Positions 1 through 6,999 of a stretch of 64,000 bases of DNA are shown piece after piece; within the stretch, counting starts at the first letter, position 1; every line of letters starts with the position of its first letter. The notes under the pieces were generated by a model, which was given only the letters and a program-made list of their open reading frames with translations, had not been told where the DNA came from and made no database searches. The translations under genes and the position numbers were made by a program. Location of the stretch: contig NZ_CP098511.1 in NCBI RefSeq assembly GCF_026222555.1, forward strand, positions 1,965,501 to 2,029,500, written 5' to 3'. This DNA is from Aquimarina sp. ERC-38 (GTDB taxonomy: Bacteria; Bacteroidota; Bacteroidia; Flavobacteriales; Flavobacteriaceae).

Positions 1-512
1 ATTTCCGGAGCTAAGCCCCCGATAGCTTTAAAACATTCTTTACGATAGGCTTTTAAGGCTCCTCGAATATGATCTTTATTTGTTAAGTTTTCAAGTTGCC
101 ACCCGGTTTTAGTTTTAATATAACAAAATCCACCTACCATTCCGAGAGTAGCATCCTTTGTAAATATCTTTGCAATTTCTTCCAGATAATTCAGTGGGAA
201 AATGAGGTCGGCGTCATATTTGCAAATGATGTCGTAGTTGGTGTCTAATTGAGATAACCCGTAGTTAAAAGCATTGATTACTTTACTTCCCGGTTGGTGT
301 TCATGTGAAGAATGATGAGATATAACTTGTACAAAGTTGTATTTTGATTGAAATTCCTTACAAATAGACAAGGTCAGATCGGTAGAATTATCGTTAACAA
401 CCAGTATCTTAGCTGGTAGCAGAGACTGTTTGCAAAGTGATGTTAAAGTAGTGGCTATAAATTGTTCCTCATTATAAGCGGGAATGACAATATAAATTTG
501 GAACACCTTCAT
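1..512 (-). CDS. Glycosyltransferase family 2 (3' end outside window)
   Basis: This reading frame starts at an ATG on the reverse strand and stays open for 170 codons to the window edge. The N-terminus reads IYIVIPAYNEE, followed by LVVNDNSTD, the nucleotide-sugar binding start of a GT-A fold. A DxD metal site appears as YDADLIFP near residue 100, and RGALKAYRKECFKAIGGL fits the acceptor-side region of family 2 enzymes. Such enzymes transfer sugars onto lipid carriers, polysaccharide or protein at the cytoplasmic membrane. It lies 9 bp downstream of the methyltransferase gene, so the two are probably cotranscribed as part of a surface glycan locus continuing to the left. Donor and acceptor cannot be told from sequence. 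Confidence 0.85.
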   Translation of the reverse strand, partial: MKVFQIYIVIPAYNEEQFIATTLTSLCKQSLLPAKILVVNDNSTDLTLSICKEFQSKYNFVQVISHHSSHEHQPGSKVINAFNYGLSQLDTNYDIICKYDADLIFPLNYLEEIAKIFTKDATLGMVGGFCYIKTKTGWQLENLTNKDHIRGALKAYRKECFKAIGGLAPE

Positions 513-521
513 ACGTATGTT

Positions 522-1043
522 TTATAAACGTTCAGCATATACCATATAATACCGGGGTGTAATTTTTCGCAGTAGAGGTCGGATTCCAATTTTATTGACA
601 GGATGTACCCACTGTAAACGATCTTTAATAGTCCAGCCCGCTTTTTGAAGTAACCAGTCAAATTGCCAGTCTTCAAATTCGTGATAATGTCGGTCCCAGA
701 GATCCGTTTTACTTTGATAGGCCGGGGAGAACCATAATTTTAAAGGTACGGAAGCTACCAATTGAGTAGCCTTCGTCTGCATGAGAAGGGGTAAAGGAGA
801 AAGCATATGTTCAAAAATTTCAAACGCAGTTAAAACTTTTGAAGTATCATTAAGAATAGTATTCAAATCTAAGTCCAAATCTTCTCCGGTGGTATTACGA
901 ACGGTATATCCTTCTTTTTCTAATAGAGGTACTAATGGGTTTCTAACGCCCAAATCTAGCAAATCTTCCGGGGGTTGTACATGTTTTTTTAGAAATGAAA
1001 TTGTTTTTTGATACCGCTTATGCGGAAAACTATTTTCGTACAT
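522..1043 (-). CDS. Small SAM-dependent methyltransferase-like protein
   Basis: This 173-residue protein resembles a short class I methyltransferase. DLLDLGVRNPLVPLLEKEGY (about residues 28-47) sits where the SAM-binding motif I is expected, although the usual GxGxG is reduced to LGVRNP. LTAFEIFEHMLSPLPLL (about 72-88) matches the later motif with the EVxEH-like pattern. The C-terminus is rich in aromatic and basic residues, with no membrane segment. The gene ends 9 bp before the glycosyltransferase, which suggests modification of a sugar or glycan intermediate. The incomplete motif I leaves catalytic activity uncertain. Confidence 0.6.
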   Translation of the reverse strand: MYENSFPHKRYQKTISFLKKHVQPPEDLLDLGVRNPLVPLLEKEGYTVRNTTGEDLDLDLNTILNDTSKVLTAFEIFEHMLSPLPLLMQTKATQLVASVPLKLWFSPAYQSKTDLWDRHYHEFEDWQFDWLLQKAGWTIKDRLQWVHPVNKIGIRPLLRKITPRYYMVYAERL

Positions 1044-1179
1044 GATCCCATTATAATTTTTGTAAAAATAGAAATTTGAAAACAGGAAATAAACTTTTGT
1101 AGTAATTACTTAAGAATTGCTCATACTACAAAAGTATAATTACACTCTAATGATAAAGACTATAAATTATAAAAGGGAA

Positions 1180-1452
1180 TCAATTTTTAGTTCTGTTAGA
1201 AAAAACAACCTTATTTCGTAATTCCTGCTGTTTTTCTTTTTGCAGGATTTTTAAATGAGCACAAGCAAAAATTGCATTTTCAATGCGTTCATTTTCTCTT
1301 TCTCCGGATAATATATAAGAGATAAAAGTTTTTGAATACGGTTGTTGATTTTTATTGAAAATCTTACTTTCATACAGATAGGTATGTATCTGTTTTAAAG
1401 GCTTGCTACCAAGAGCCTTAATAATTGCCGTTCGTTCGTCAGTAGTAATCAT
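1180..1452 (-). CDS. Small putative DNA-binding protein
   Basis: The 90-residue product has no family I can name with certainty. The middle, YSKTFISYILSGERENERIENAIF (about residues 39-62, written here in two parts: YSKTFISYILSGER and ENERIENAIF), has the rhythm of a helix-turn-helix in which a recognition helix is followed by a conserved NERIE segment. Small proteins of this kind are common beside phage-type repressors in flavobacteria. The tail is lysine-rich. It is transcribed away from the repressor-like gene at 1564, across a 111-bp intergenic region with candidate operators. A regulatory role is inferred from fold and context only. Confidence 0.6.
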   Translation of the reverse strand: MITTDERTAIIKALGSKPLKQIHTYLYESKIFNKNQQPYSKTFISYILSGERENERIENAIFACAHLKILQKEKQQELRNKVVFSNRTKN

Positions 1453-1482
1453 AAATTAGTTGGCTATTCTTAAAGGTATATC

Positions 1483-1515
1483 TATATTTGTGAACGTTTT
1501 GTTATACTTTGTGAA
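1483..1515 (+). promoter_or_regulatory. Divergent promoter region with TTTGTGAA direct repeats
   Basis: TATATTTG at 1483-1490 fits the TAnnTTTG box for the rightward gene. TAAAGGTA at 1471-1478 reads TACCTTTA on the other strand and could serve the leftward gene. TTTGTGAA occurs twice (1487-1494 and 1508-1515), exactly 21 bp or two helical turns apart. The second lies inside TTGTGAATACAA (1509-1520), whose TTGT and ACAA ends are complementary. This arrangement fits repressor binding over both promoters. Confidence 0.5.
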
Positions 1516-1563
1516 TACAAAAGTAGACAAAATTTCCCTAATAAACAAATTAAATAGAATATT

Positions 1564-1938
1564 TTGGATAAAAAGAATACAATTTTAGACAGGGTTATCA
1601 TTTTTGCAGACTATTTAAACATTAGTTTACGCAGTTTTAGCCTTTCAATTGGAGCTAGTCCGGGATATTTACATAGATTACAATCTGCCAAAAGTAACAT
1701 TGGAGGAGATTTTATAGAAAAGATTATTCAACTTTACCCACAATTAAATTCAACCTGGTTAGTTACCGGTGAAGGAACAATGTTAAAAGGTTCATCCTTA
1801 GTACAGGAGCCGGGTCAAACTTATGGTAAAACTGATTATTTTAAAGAGGCCTTATTAAATTATCTAGAAGATCAGGACGTAAAGAATAAACTACGGGAGA
1901 CTATAGCAGACCCTAATGATTTGTTACCTGAAGAATAA
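1564..1938 (+). CDS. XRE/CI-like helix-turn-helix regulator
   Basis: The 124-residue protein begins at TTG (no in-frame ATG precedes it). Residues about 10-60 form a lambda-repressor-like helix-turn-helix: IIFADYLNISLRSFSLSIG then SPGYLHRL as recognition region. This is followed by NSTWLVTGEGTML, the short linker seen just after the DNA-binding domain in many phage CI-type repressors of Bacteroidota. No C-terminal peptidase domain is present, only about 50 polar residues ending in ADPNDLLPEE. It is divergent to the small gene at 1180-1452 and may be a remnant of a prophage or mobile-element control switch. An IS element sits 31 bp past its stop. Confidence 0.7.
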   Translation: MDKKNTILDRVIIFADYLNISLRSFSLSIGASPGYLHRLQSAKSNIGGDFIEKIIQLYPQLNSTWLVTGEGTMLKGSSLVQEPGQTYGKTDYFKEALLNYLEDQDVKNKLRETIADPNDLLPEE

Positions 1939-1969
1939 TACTTTATAACCTATTTCCATTAATAGCTTA

Positions 1970-2853
1970 GAGCATGTTTAAATAAGATTCTTATAAATTA
2001 CCTTATTCTATTGAGAATGATTTGACAATTCTGCCATAATACCCAAGATTCTTGACTTTCCTTCGTTTTTTCATAGTCTTTATCGAGTCTTCTGAAGAAG
2101 TTGAAGATACCGAAAGTCCTTTCAGTTACCCATCTCCACTTCAAGGGAACAAAACCTTTTGTGGATGGGGGAGTTGATGATATCTTTACCTCAAGTCCAA
2201 TTACATTTTCTTCAGCCCACCTCTTAAATATTGTTTTGTAGGCATGATCAGCTACTATTTTTTCCATCCTATCCAGGTACCCTAATAAAGGTTCCACAAC
2301 TTTGTTGGCTACTACCCCATCAGCTTCATTGGCAGCCCCTACAACAACCCCCCAAACTAAACCTAACGTATCAGTAATTACGTGACGTTTACGGCCATTT
2401 ACCTTTTTATTACCGTCAACCCCTTTTGACATACTTGTAAAAGGACCGGACTTTATGGATTGACTATCAATGGATAACAAGCTAGGTGTTGGTTCTTTCC
2501 CTTGTCGGTTCCGCTCCATTTTGTTAAGCTCAATATTTAATCTCTCTTGTGTCCCATCTTTTTGCCATTTGCGAAAGTAATAGTATACACTTTGCCATTT
2601 TGGAAAACTATCCGGGAGGTTACGCCACTGAGTACCTGTACGGAGTTGCCATAAAATAGCGTCTACAATATCCCGTAGTTTATAATGCCCCCGGGTTTTC
2701 TTAGGTAAAAATAATTCCATATATTCCCATTGCTGGGTAGTTAATCTGTTATATTTAGATTGCATAAACATTGTTGTTTTAGTCAACTACAAAGTTTAGA
2801 CTATCCAGCTTTTTAACAAAAAAATTATCCGAAAATTTAGTTTAAACATGCTC
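1970..2853 (-). mobile_element. IS5-family (IS1031-like) insertion sequence, complete
   Basis: The element is 884 bp. Its ends are GAGCATGTTTAAA at 1970-1982 and the exact complement TTTAAACATGCTC at 2841-2853, with weaker similarity further in. Both sides carry TTA (1967-1969 and 2854-2856), a 3-bp target duplication of the TNA type used by the IS1031 group, whose ends also start with GAG. A single full-length transposase fills the interior. Intact ends, open frame and target duplications argue for a recent and possibly active copy. The insertion lies in intergenic DNA and breaks no recognisable gene. Confidence 0.9.
1998..2786 (-). CDS. IS5-family DDE transposase
   Basis: This 262-residue transposase catalyses cut-and-paste or copy movement of the surrounding IS. 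The N-terminal half (about residues 12-75) has the conserved LTTQQWEYMELFLPKK and the RTGTQWRNLPDSFPKW segment typical of IS5 enzymes. The catalytic triad can be placed at Asp107 (SIDSQSIKS), Asp180 (VADHAYK) and Glu222 (VTERTFGIFNFFRRLDKDYE, with the R/K signature seven residues after Glu). The ORF is intact and spans almost the whole element, so no programmed frameshift is needed. Confidence 0.92.
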   Translation of the reverse strand: MTKTTMFMQSKYNRLTTQQWEYMELFLPKKTRGHYKLRDIVDAILWQLRTGTQWRNLPDSFPKWQSVYYYFRKWQKDGTQERLNIELNKMERNRQGKEPTPSLLSIDSQSIKSGPFTSMSKGVDGNKKVNGRKRHVITDTLGLVWGVVVGAANEADGVVANKVVEPLLGYLDRMEKIVADHAYKTIFKRWAEENVIGLEVKISSTPPSTKGFVPLKWRWVTERTFGIFNFFRRLDKDYEKTKESQESWVLWQNCQIILNRIR

Positions 2854-2856
2854 TTA

Positions 2857-3166
2857 AATCTTTCCTACTTTTAGGTTATAGAGTTATTAAACTATATAAT
2901 TTTAAAATTGATTGCCGGACAACTATATTATAGCAGTCTTTTTTTTACAAAAAATCAGTTTTCTACATTTTTAAAGGTATACCTACTCGACTGTTTCTAC
3001 TATAATTATAGTTGATAACTTACACTTAATTTCATAAAGTTAGCTTGACTATAAATAACTTTCAATAGGAAATTATATCAGTAAATTGCTTCTAATAGCA
3101 GGTGAATTAACCTATAAATCTGGTGACAATACTAATAGCGTTAAATGGAAGTTAACGTATTATAAC
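2857..3166. other. Gene-free stretch between IS and TetR gene
   Basis: About 310 bp of AT-rich DNA. I see no ORF of useful length, no conserved RNA shape and no terminator with a clear U-tract. It is probably the original intergenic region into which the IS inserted. Confidence 0.5.
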
Positions 3167-3190
3167 ATAATAGTAATACTATTATATTTG
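3167..3190 (+). promoter_or_regulatory. Promoter with 19-bp palindromic operator candidate
   Basis: ATAATAGTAATACTATTAT (3167-3185) is a perfect inverted repeat with 9-bp arms around a central A. Its right arm overlaps the -7 box TATATTTG at 3183-3190, just upstream of the TetR-family start at 3207. A palindrome covering the promoter is the usual layout for autorepression by TetR proteins. The AT-rich background makes a chance palindrome less improbable than its length suggests. Confidence 0.55.
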
Positions 3191-3206
3191 CGATTTAAAC
3201 TATACA

Positions 3207-3893
3207 ATGAAGTATTTGCTACAACAGCTGAAAGTTCAAATTCCGGATAAGATTTATGTCAAAGACCCGGAATCTTCTGCTTTAGGCAAAAAGATTATTA
3301 AACACAGTATTTTACTCATTGATACCTATGGTTTTGAACAATTTAATTTTAAAAAATTAGGCACGGAAATAGGTTCTAATGAAAGTTCTATTTACCGATA
3401 TTTTGAAAATAAACATAAATTACTATTATATCTAACTTCCTGGTACTGGGGATGGTTAGAATATCAATTGGTTTTTAATACGCATAGTATTACTAATTCT
3501 AAAGATAAATTAAAACGAAGCATTGAAATTTTAACCCGATCTATAAAAGAAGATTCGTCTTTTTCACATATTAACGAGGTGCTACTTAGTCAAATTGTTA
3601 TCAACGAATACTCTAAGTCTTATTCGACTAAAAAAGTAGATGTGGAGAATAAAGCAGGTTATTATTCTATTTATAAACGATTAATTGTTCGAATTAAAGA
3701 ATGTATTGAACTTTGTGATGATACGTACCCTTTTCCTATGAGCTTAGCAAGCACCATTATTGAGGGGGCTTTACATCAACATTTTTTGAGAGAACATTTT
3801 TCATCATTAACAGATTGTAGCCAGTCCATAACACCCACTCGTTATTTTCTGGACATGTTAGAACGCATACTTAATATAAAATTTGATGGCTAA
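3207..3893 (+). CDS. TetR-family transcriptional regulator
   Basis: Residues about 28-76 form the TetR DNA-binding domain: GKKIIKHSILLIDTYGFEQF, then FKKLGTEIGSNESSIYRYF as helix-turn-helix, then the characteristic ENKHKLLLYL. The remaining 150 residues would form the helical ligand-binding and dimerisation domain, rich in aromatic residues. The gene is first of a four-gene export cluster. Its last 8 bases overlap the ABC gene start (ATGGCTAA), so it is probably cotranscribed and translationally coupled to it. It likely senses an exported substrate or envelope compound and represses its own operon through the palindrome at 3167-3185. The ligand is unknown. Confidence 0.85.
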   Translation: MKYLLQQLKVQIPDKIYVKDPESSALGKKIIKHSILLIDTYGFEQFNFKKLGTEIGSNESSIYRYFENKHKLLLYLTSWYWGWLEYQLVFNTHSITNSKDKLKRSIEILTRSIKEDSSFSHINEVLLSQIVINEYSKSYSTKKVDVENKAGYYSIYKRLIVRIKECIELCDDTYPFPMSLASTIIEGALHQHFLREHFSSLTDCSQSITPTRYFLDMLERILNIKFDG

Positions 3894-5553
3894 AAGTATT
3901 TTAACTTCCTGGCAGCGATTTCTTCGGCTTTTGCAAGTTGACAAAAAGGATATTTATCAGACCTTTTACTACGCCATATTTGCCGGTTTGGTCAATTTAT
4001 CGCTTCCATTAGGGATTCAGGCAATTATCACATTATTACAAGGTGCACAAGTGAGCACCTCCTGGGTGGTACTTATTGTATTAGTGACCCTTGGGGTAAT
4101 TTTTGTAGGGGTGTTGCAGTTGATGCAAATACGTATTATTGAAAATGTACAACAAAAGATTTTTACCCGGGCCTCTTTTGAATTCGCATATCGTTTTCCG
4201 AAAATTAAAATGAGCGAGCTTCAAAACTATTATCCACCTGAATTAGCAAATCGTTTTTTTGATACCCTTACCGTACAAAAAAGTTTGTCCAAAATTCTAG
4301 TAGATTTTCCGGCAGCACTTTTACAAATTATATTCGGACTAATTTTATTATCTTTTTACCACCCGTTTTTTATTATTTACGGACTTTTACTTATTCTTTT
4401 AATATACATTGTTTTTAAATATACGGCAGTTAAAGGTTTAAATACCAGTTTAAAAGAATCTAAAAGTAAGTATAAAGTAGCACATTGGTTACAAGAAATT
4501 GCCCGGACTATCGTCAGCTTTAAACTTTCCGGAAAAACCAATCTGGCATTGACTAAAAATGACCATCTGGTAGATGATTATTTAAAAGCAAGAGAAAGCC
4601 ATTTTAAGATTTTGATTTTGCAATATAGTCAGATGATTGGGTTTAAGGTATTGGTTACCGCTGGGTTGCTATTAATTGGTGGAATACTCGTTTTAAATCA
4701 ACAAATGAATATCGGACAATTTGTTGCTGCGGAAATTATTATCCTATTAGTAATTAGTTCCGTAGAAAAACTGATCGTAGGTTTGGAGTCCTTTTATGAT
4801 GTATTAACTTCTCTGGAAAAATTAGGTCAGGTGGTAGATAAAGAGCTGGAACCACAGGGAGGAGAACAACCGTTTTATGAAAACGAACACTTTAAATTGG
4901 AATTAAAAAATGTAAGTTATAAAGTACCTGGAAGTACTAAAGATATTTTGCATGGTATTAATTTATCAATCACCGAAAAATGTACCATGTTAATTCAGGG
5001 GCCAGCTGGTTCAGGTAAGACTACCTTATTAAGGTTAATTGCCGGATTGGTGCTCCCGGATAAAGGTTCTATCTACGTGAATGATGTCTCGTTACAGGGG
5101 TTGCATCTTAACGAATATCGATCTTTATTAGGACAATCCCTTACAGAAGAGTCTCCATTTGAAGGAACGATCCTCGAAAATCTGACTTTTGGTGATCAAT
5201 CCATTTCCAGGGAACGGGTATATTGGGCCTTAGAAAAGGTAGGGTTATTAGACTTTGTCAAAGAACAATCTGCCGGGTTAAATATGGTTTTATACCCGGA
5301 AGGAAAACAGATACCATATACCATATCAAAAAAAATCATCCTGGCCCGAAGCATCGTAAGAGAACCTAAATTACTTATTTTAAAAGATCCACTTGATCAA
5401 TTTAGTCCGCAGGAAGCAGAGCGAATCATGAATTTTTTAACTTCGGGAGAACGTTCATGGTCACTGGTGGTTGTCAGTCAGAACCCTAGATGGGTTTCTA
5501 AGTGTGGTCGTATTGTTTTAATTGAAGATGGTAAAATTATTAAAGAAGGATAA
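3886..5553 (+). CDS. ABC exporter, fused membrane and ATPase domains, altered ATPase motifs
   Basis: I start at ATG 3886, which overlaps the regulator by 8 bases; this gives 555 residues. The N-terminal two thirds form an ABC type I exporter membrane domain with roughly five to six transmembrane segments, without a peptidase domain. The ATP-binding domain begins near residue 345 and has an intact Walker A at 372-380 (GPAGSGKTT). Other motifs are abnormal: where LSGGQ is expected the sequence reads YTISKKIILARS, and Walker B reads LLILKDPLDQF, with Lys500 in place of the Mg-coordinating Asp and Asp501 in place of the catalytic Glu. Downstream HlyD and TolC genes make this the inner-membrane part of a tripartite exporter. 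Catalysis may be slow, or energy may come in an unusual way. Confidence 0.85.
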   Translation: MAKSILTSWQRFLRLLQVDKKDIYQTFYYAIFAGLVNLSLPLGIQAIITLLQGAQVSTSWVVLIVLVTLGVIFVGVLQLMQIRIIENVQQKIFTRASFEFAYRFPKIKMSELQNYYPPELANRFFDTLTVQKSLSKILVDFPAALLQIIFGLILLSFYHPFFIIYGLLLILLIYIVFKYTAVKGLNTSLKESKSKYKVAHWLQEIARTIVSFKLSGKTNLALTKNDHLVDDYLKARESHFKILILQYSQMIGFKVLVTAGLLLIGGILVLNQQMNIGQFVAAEIIILLVISSVEKLIVGLESFYDVLTSLEKLGQVVDKELEPQGGEQPFYENEHFKLELKNVSYKVPGSTKDILHGINLSITEKCTMLIQGPAGSGKTTLLRLIAGLVLPDKGSIYVNDVSLQGLHLNEYRSLLGQSLTEESPFEGTILENLTFGDQSISRERVYWALEKVGLLDFVKEQSAGLNMVLYPEGKQIPYTISKKIILARSIVREPKLLILKDPLDQFSPQEAERIMNFLTSGERSWSLVVVSQNPRWVSKCGRIVLIEDGKIIKEG

Positions 5554-5556
5554 GTT

Positions 5557-6918
5557 ATGCTAAATATTTCAACAAATAATGTTACTAATATTACGGATAT
5601 CTCCGAGTATAGTGCAGTACAGCGAGTTTTTCATAAAGACCATTTTAAGTACTTTAATCGTTTTTTGATTGTATTTGTCATTGTGCTGATTATCATTCTA
5701 TTTCTACCCTGGACACAGAATGTACAGGCAAAAGGATATGTAACGACCTTAACTCCGGGACAACGTCCACAGACCTTACAATCCCCCATACCAGGCCGTA
5801 TTGAAGAATGGTTTGTGCAAGAAGGAGATTTTGTCAAACAAGGAGATACAATCTTACGGATTTCTGAGGTAAAAAATGAATATTTTGACCCGGACCTGGT
5901 TCAGCGTACCGGGCAACAATTAAAGTCAAAAGAATTATCTGTTTTTTCCTATTCGGAAAAGGTAAACGCCCTTGAAAATCAGATTAGTGCATTAAGAAGG
6001 GAACAAAAACTAAAGCTAGAACAGGCACAAAATAAACTAATGCAATCCAAATTAAAGGTAATTAGTGATAGTATCGACCTAGAAGCTGCAAAAACCAATC
6101 TTACCATTGCAGAAAGGCAATTTGAACGTACCAGTCAATTACAGGGAGAAGGCTTAAAAGCAGTGACGGATGTAGAACAAAAACGCTTGAAATTACAAGA
6201 AACACAGGCAAAATTAGTTGCACAACAAAATAAATTACTTGCCAGTCGTAATAACGTACTTAATGCTGAAATTGATATTAATCGGCTTCAAGCGGAATAT
6301 GCAGAAAAAATTTCAAAAGCCCAAAGTGATAAGTTTACCGCCCAGTCCAATGGATATGACAGCCAGGCACAGGTGAGTAAATTAGAGAGTGAAGTAACTA
6401 ATTACAAGATTCGAAATGGTTTGTACTTTGTACAGGCTCCACAAGATGGGATGATCAATAAAGCCATCCAATCCGGAATAGGGGAGACGTTTAAAGAAGG
6501 AGATCCTCTGGTACGTGTTATGCCTACCAATTATCAACTTGCCGTAGAAATGTTTGTTGATCCTATCGATTTACCGCTTATGCATATAGGAGAAGATGTC
6601 CGGATTCAGTTTGACGGATGGCCGGCTATTGTATTTAGCGGATGGCCTAATGCCTCTTATGGAACCTATGGAGGAGAGATTGTTGCTATTGAAACCTTTA
6701 TTAGTGATAATGGCAAATACCGTATTCTGGTTTCGCCGGACGAAACGGATCATGAATGGCCGGAAGGGATCCGGGTAGGTTCCGGAGCTCAGACTATGGC
6801 ATTACTAGATGATGTACCCATCTGGTATGAAGCTTGGCGAAGATTAAATGGATTTCCGGCTAATTATTACCAACCTGATGTTGCAGATGTTAAAACAGAA
6901 AAGAAAAAAAAGAAATAA
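5557..6918 (+). CDS. HlyD-family periplasmic adaptor
   Basis: The 453-residue protein has an N-terminal cytoplasmic tail, one membrane anchor (about residues 35-51) and then PIPGRIEEWFVQEGDFVKQG (about 75-94), the first half of a split lipoyl domain. A long coiled-coil hairpin covers roughly residues 120-290. The second lipoyl half (FVQAPQDGMINKAIQSGIG) and beta-barrel region follow. The C-terminus ends in a lysine run. Such adaptors bridge an inner-membrane ABC transporter and a TolC channel. It starts 3 bp after the ABC stop, clearly the same operon. Confidence 0.88.
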   Translation: MLNISTNNVTNITDISEYSAVQRVFHKDHFKYFNRFLIVFVIVLIIILFLPWTQNVQAKGYVTTLTPGQRPQTLQSPIPGRIEEWFVQEGDFVKQGDTILRISEVKNEYFDPDLVQRTGQQLKSKELSVFSYSEKVNALENQISALRREQKLKLEQAQNKLMQSKLKVISDSIDLEAAKTNLTIAERQFERTSQLQGEGLKAVTDVEQKRLKLQETQAKLVAQQNKLLASRNNVLNAEIDINRLQAEYAEKISKAQSDKFTAQSNGYDSQAQVSKLESEVTNYKIRNGLYFVQAPQDGMINKAIQSGIGETFKEGDPLVRVMPTNYQLAVEMFVDPIDLPLMHIGEDVRIQFDGWPAIVFSGWPNASYGTYGGEIVAIETFISDNGKYRILVSPDETDHEWPEGIRVGSGAQTMALLDDVPIWYEAWRRLNGFPANYYQPDVADVKTEKKKKK

Positions 6919-6936
6919 AAGGTATACACGTAATTC

Positions 6937-6976
6937 AATAGTATAACCGGTTATTAGTATCAACCGATTTTACTAT
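6937..6976. promoter_or_regulatory. Inverted repeats upstream of the TolC gene
   Basis: ATAACCGGTTAT (6943-6954) is a perfect 12-bp palindrome. AATAGTA at 6937-6943 and TACTAT at 6971-6976 repeat, in inverted order, the half-sites of the candidate operator at 3167-3185. The 81-bp gap between hlyD-like and tolC-like genes is the only sizeable gap in the operon. It may hold a second regulator site or internal promoter. Confidence 0.3.
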
Positions 6977-6999
6977 ACTTAAAATGTAAACAACTTAGA

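Noticed and set aside
3883..3885. TTG start for the ABC exporter, giving one extra Met
   Set aside because: The ATG at 3886 is the better start and gives the common 8-base overlap with the regulator stop.
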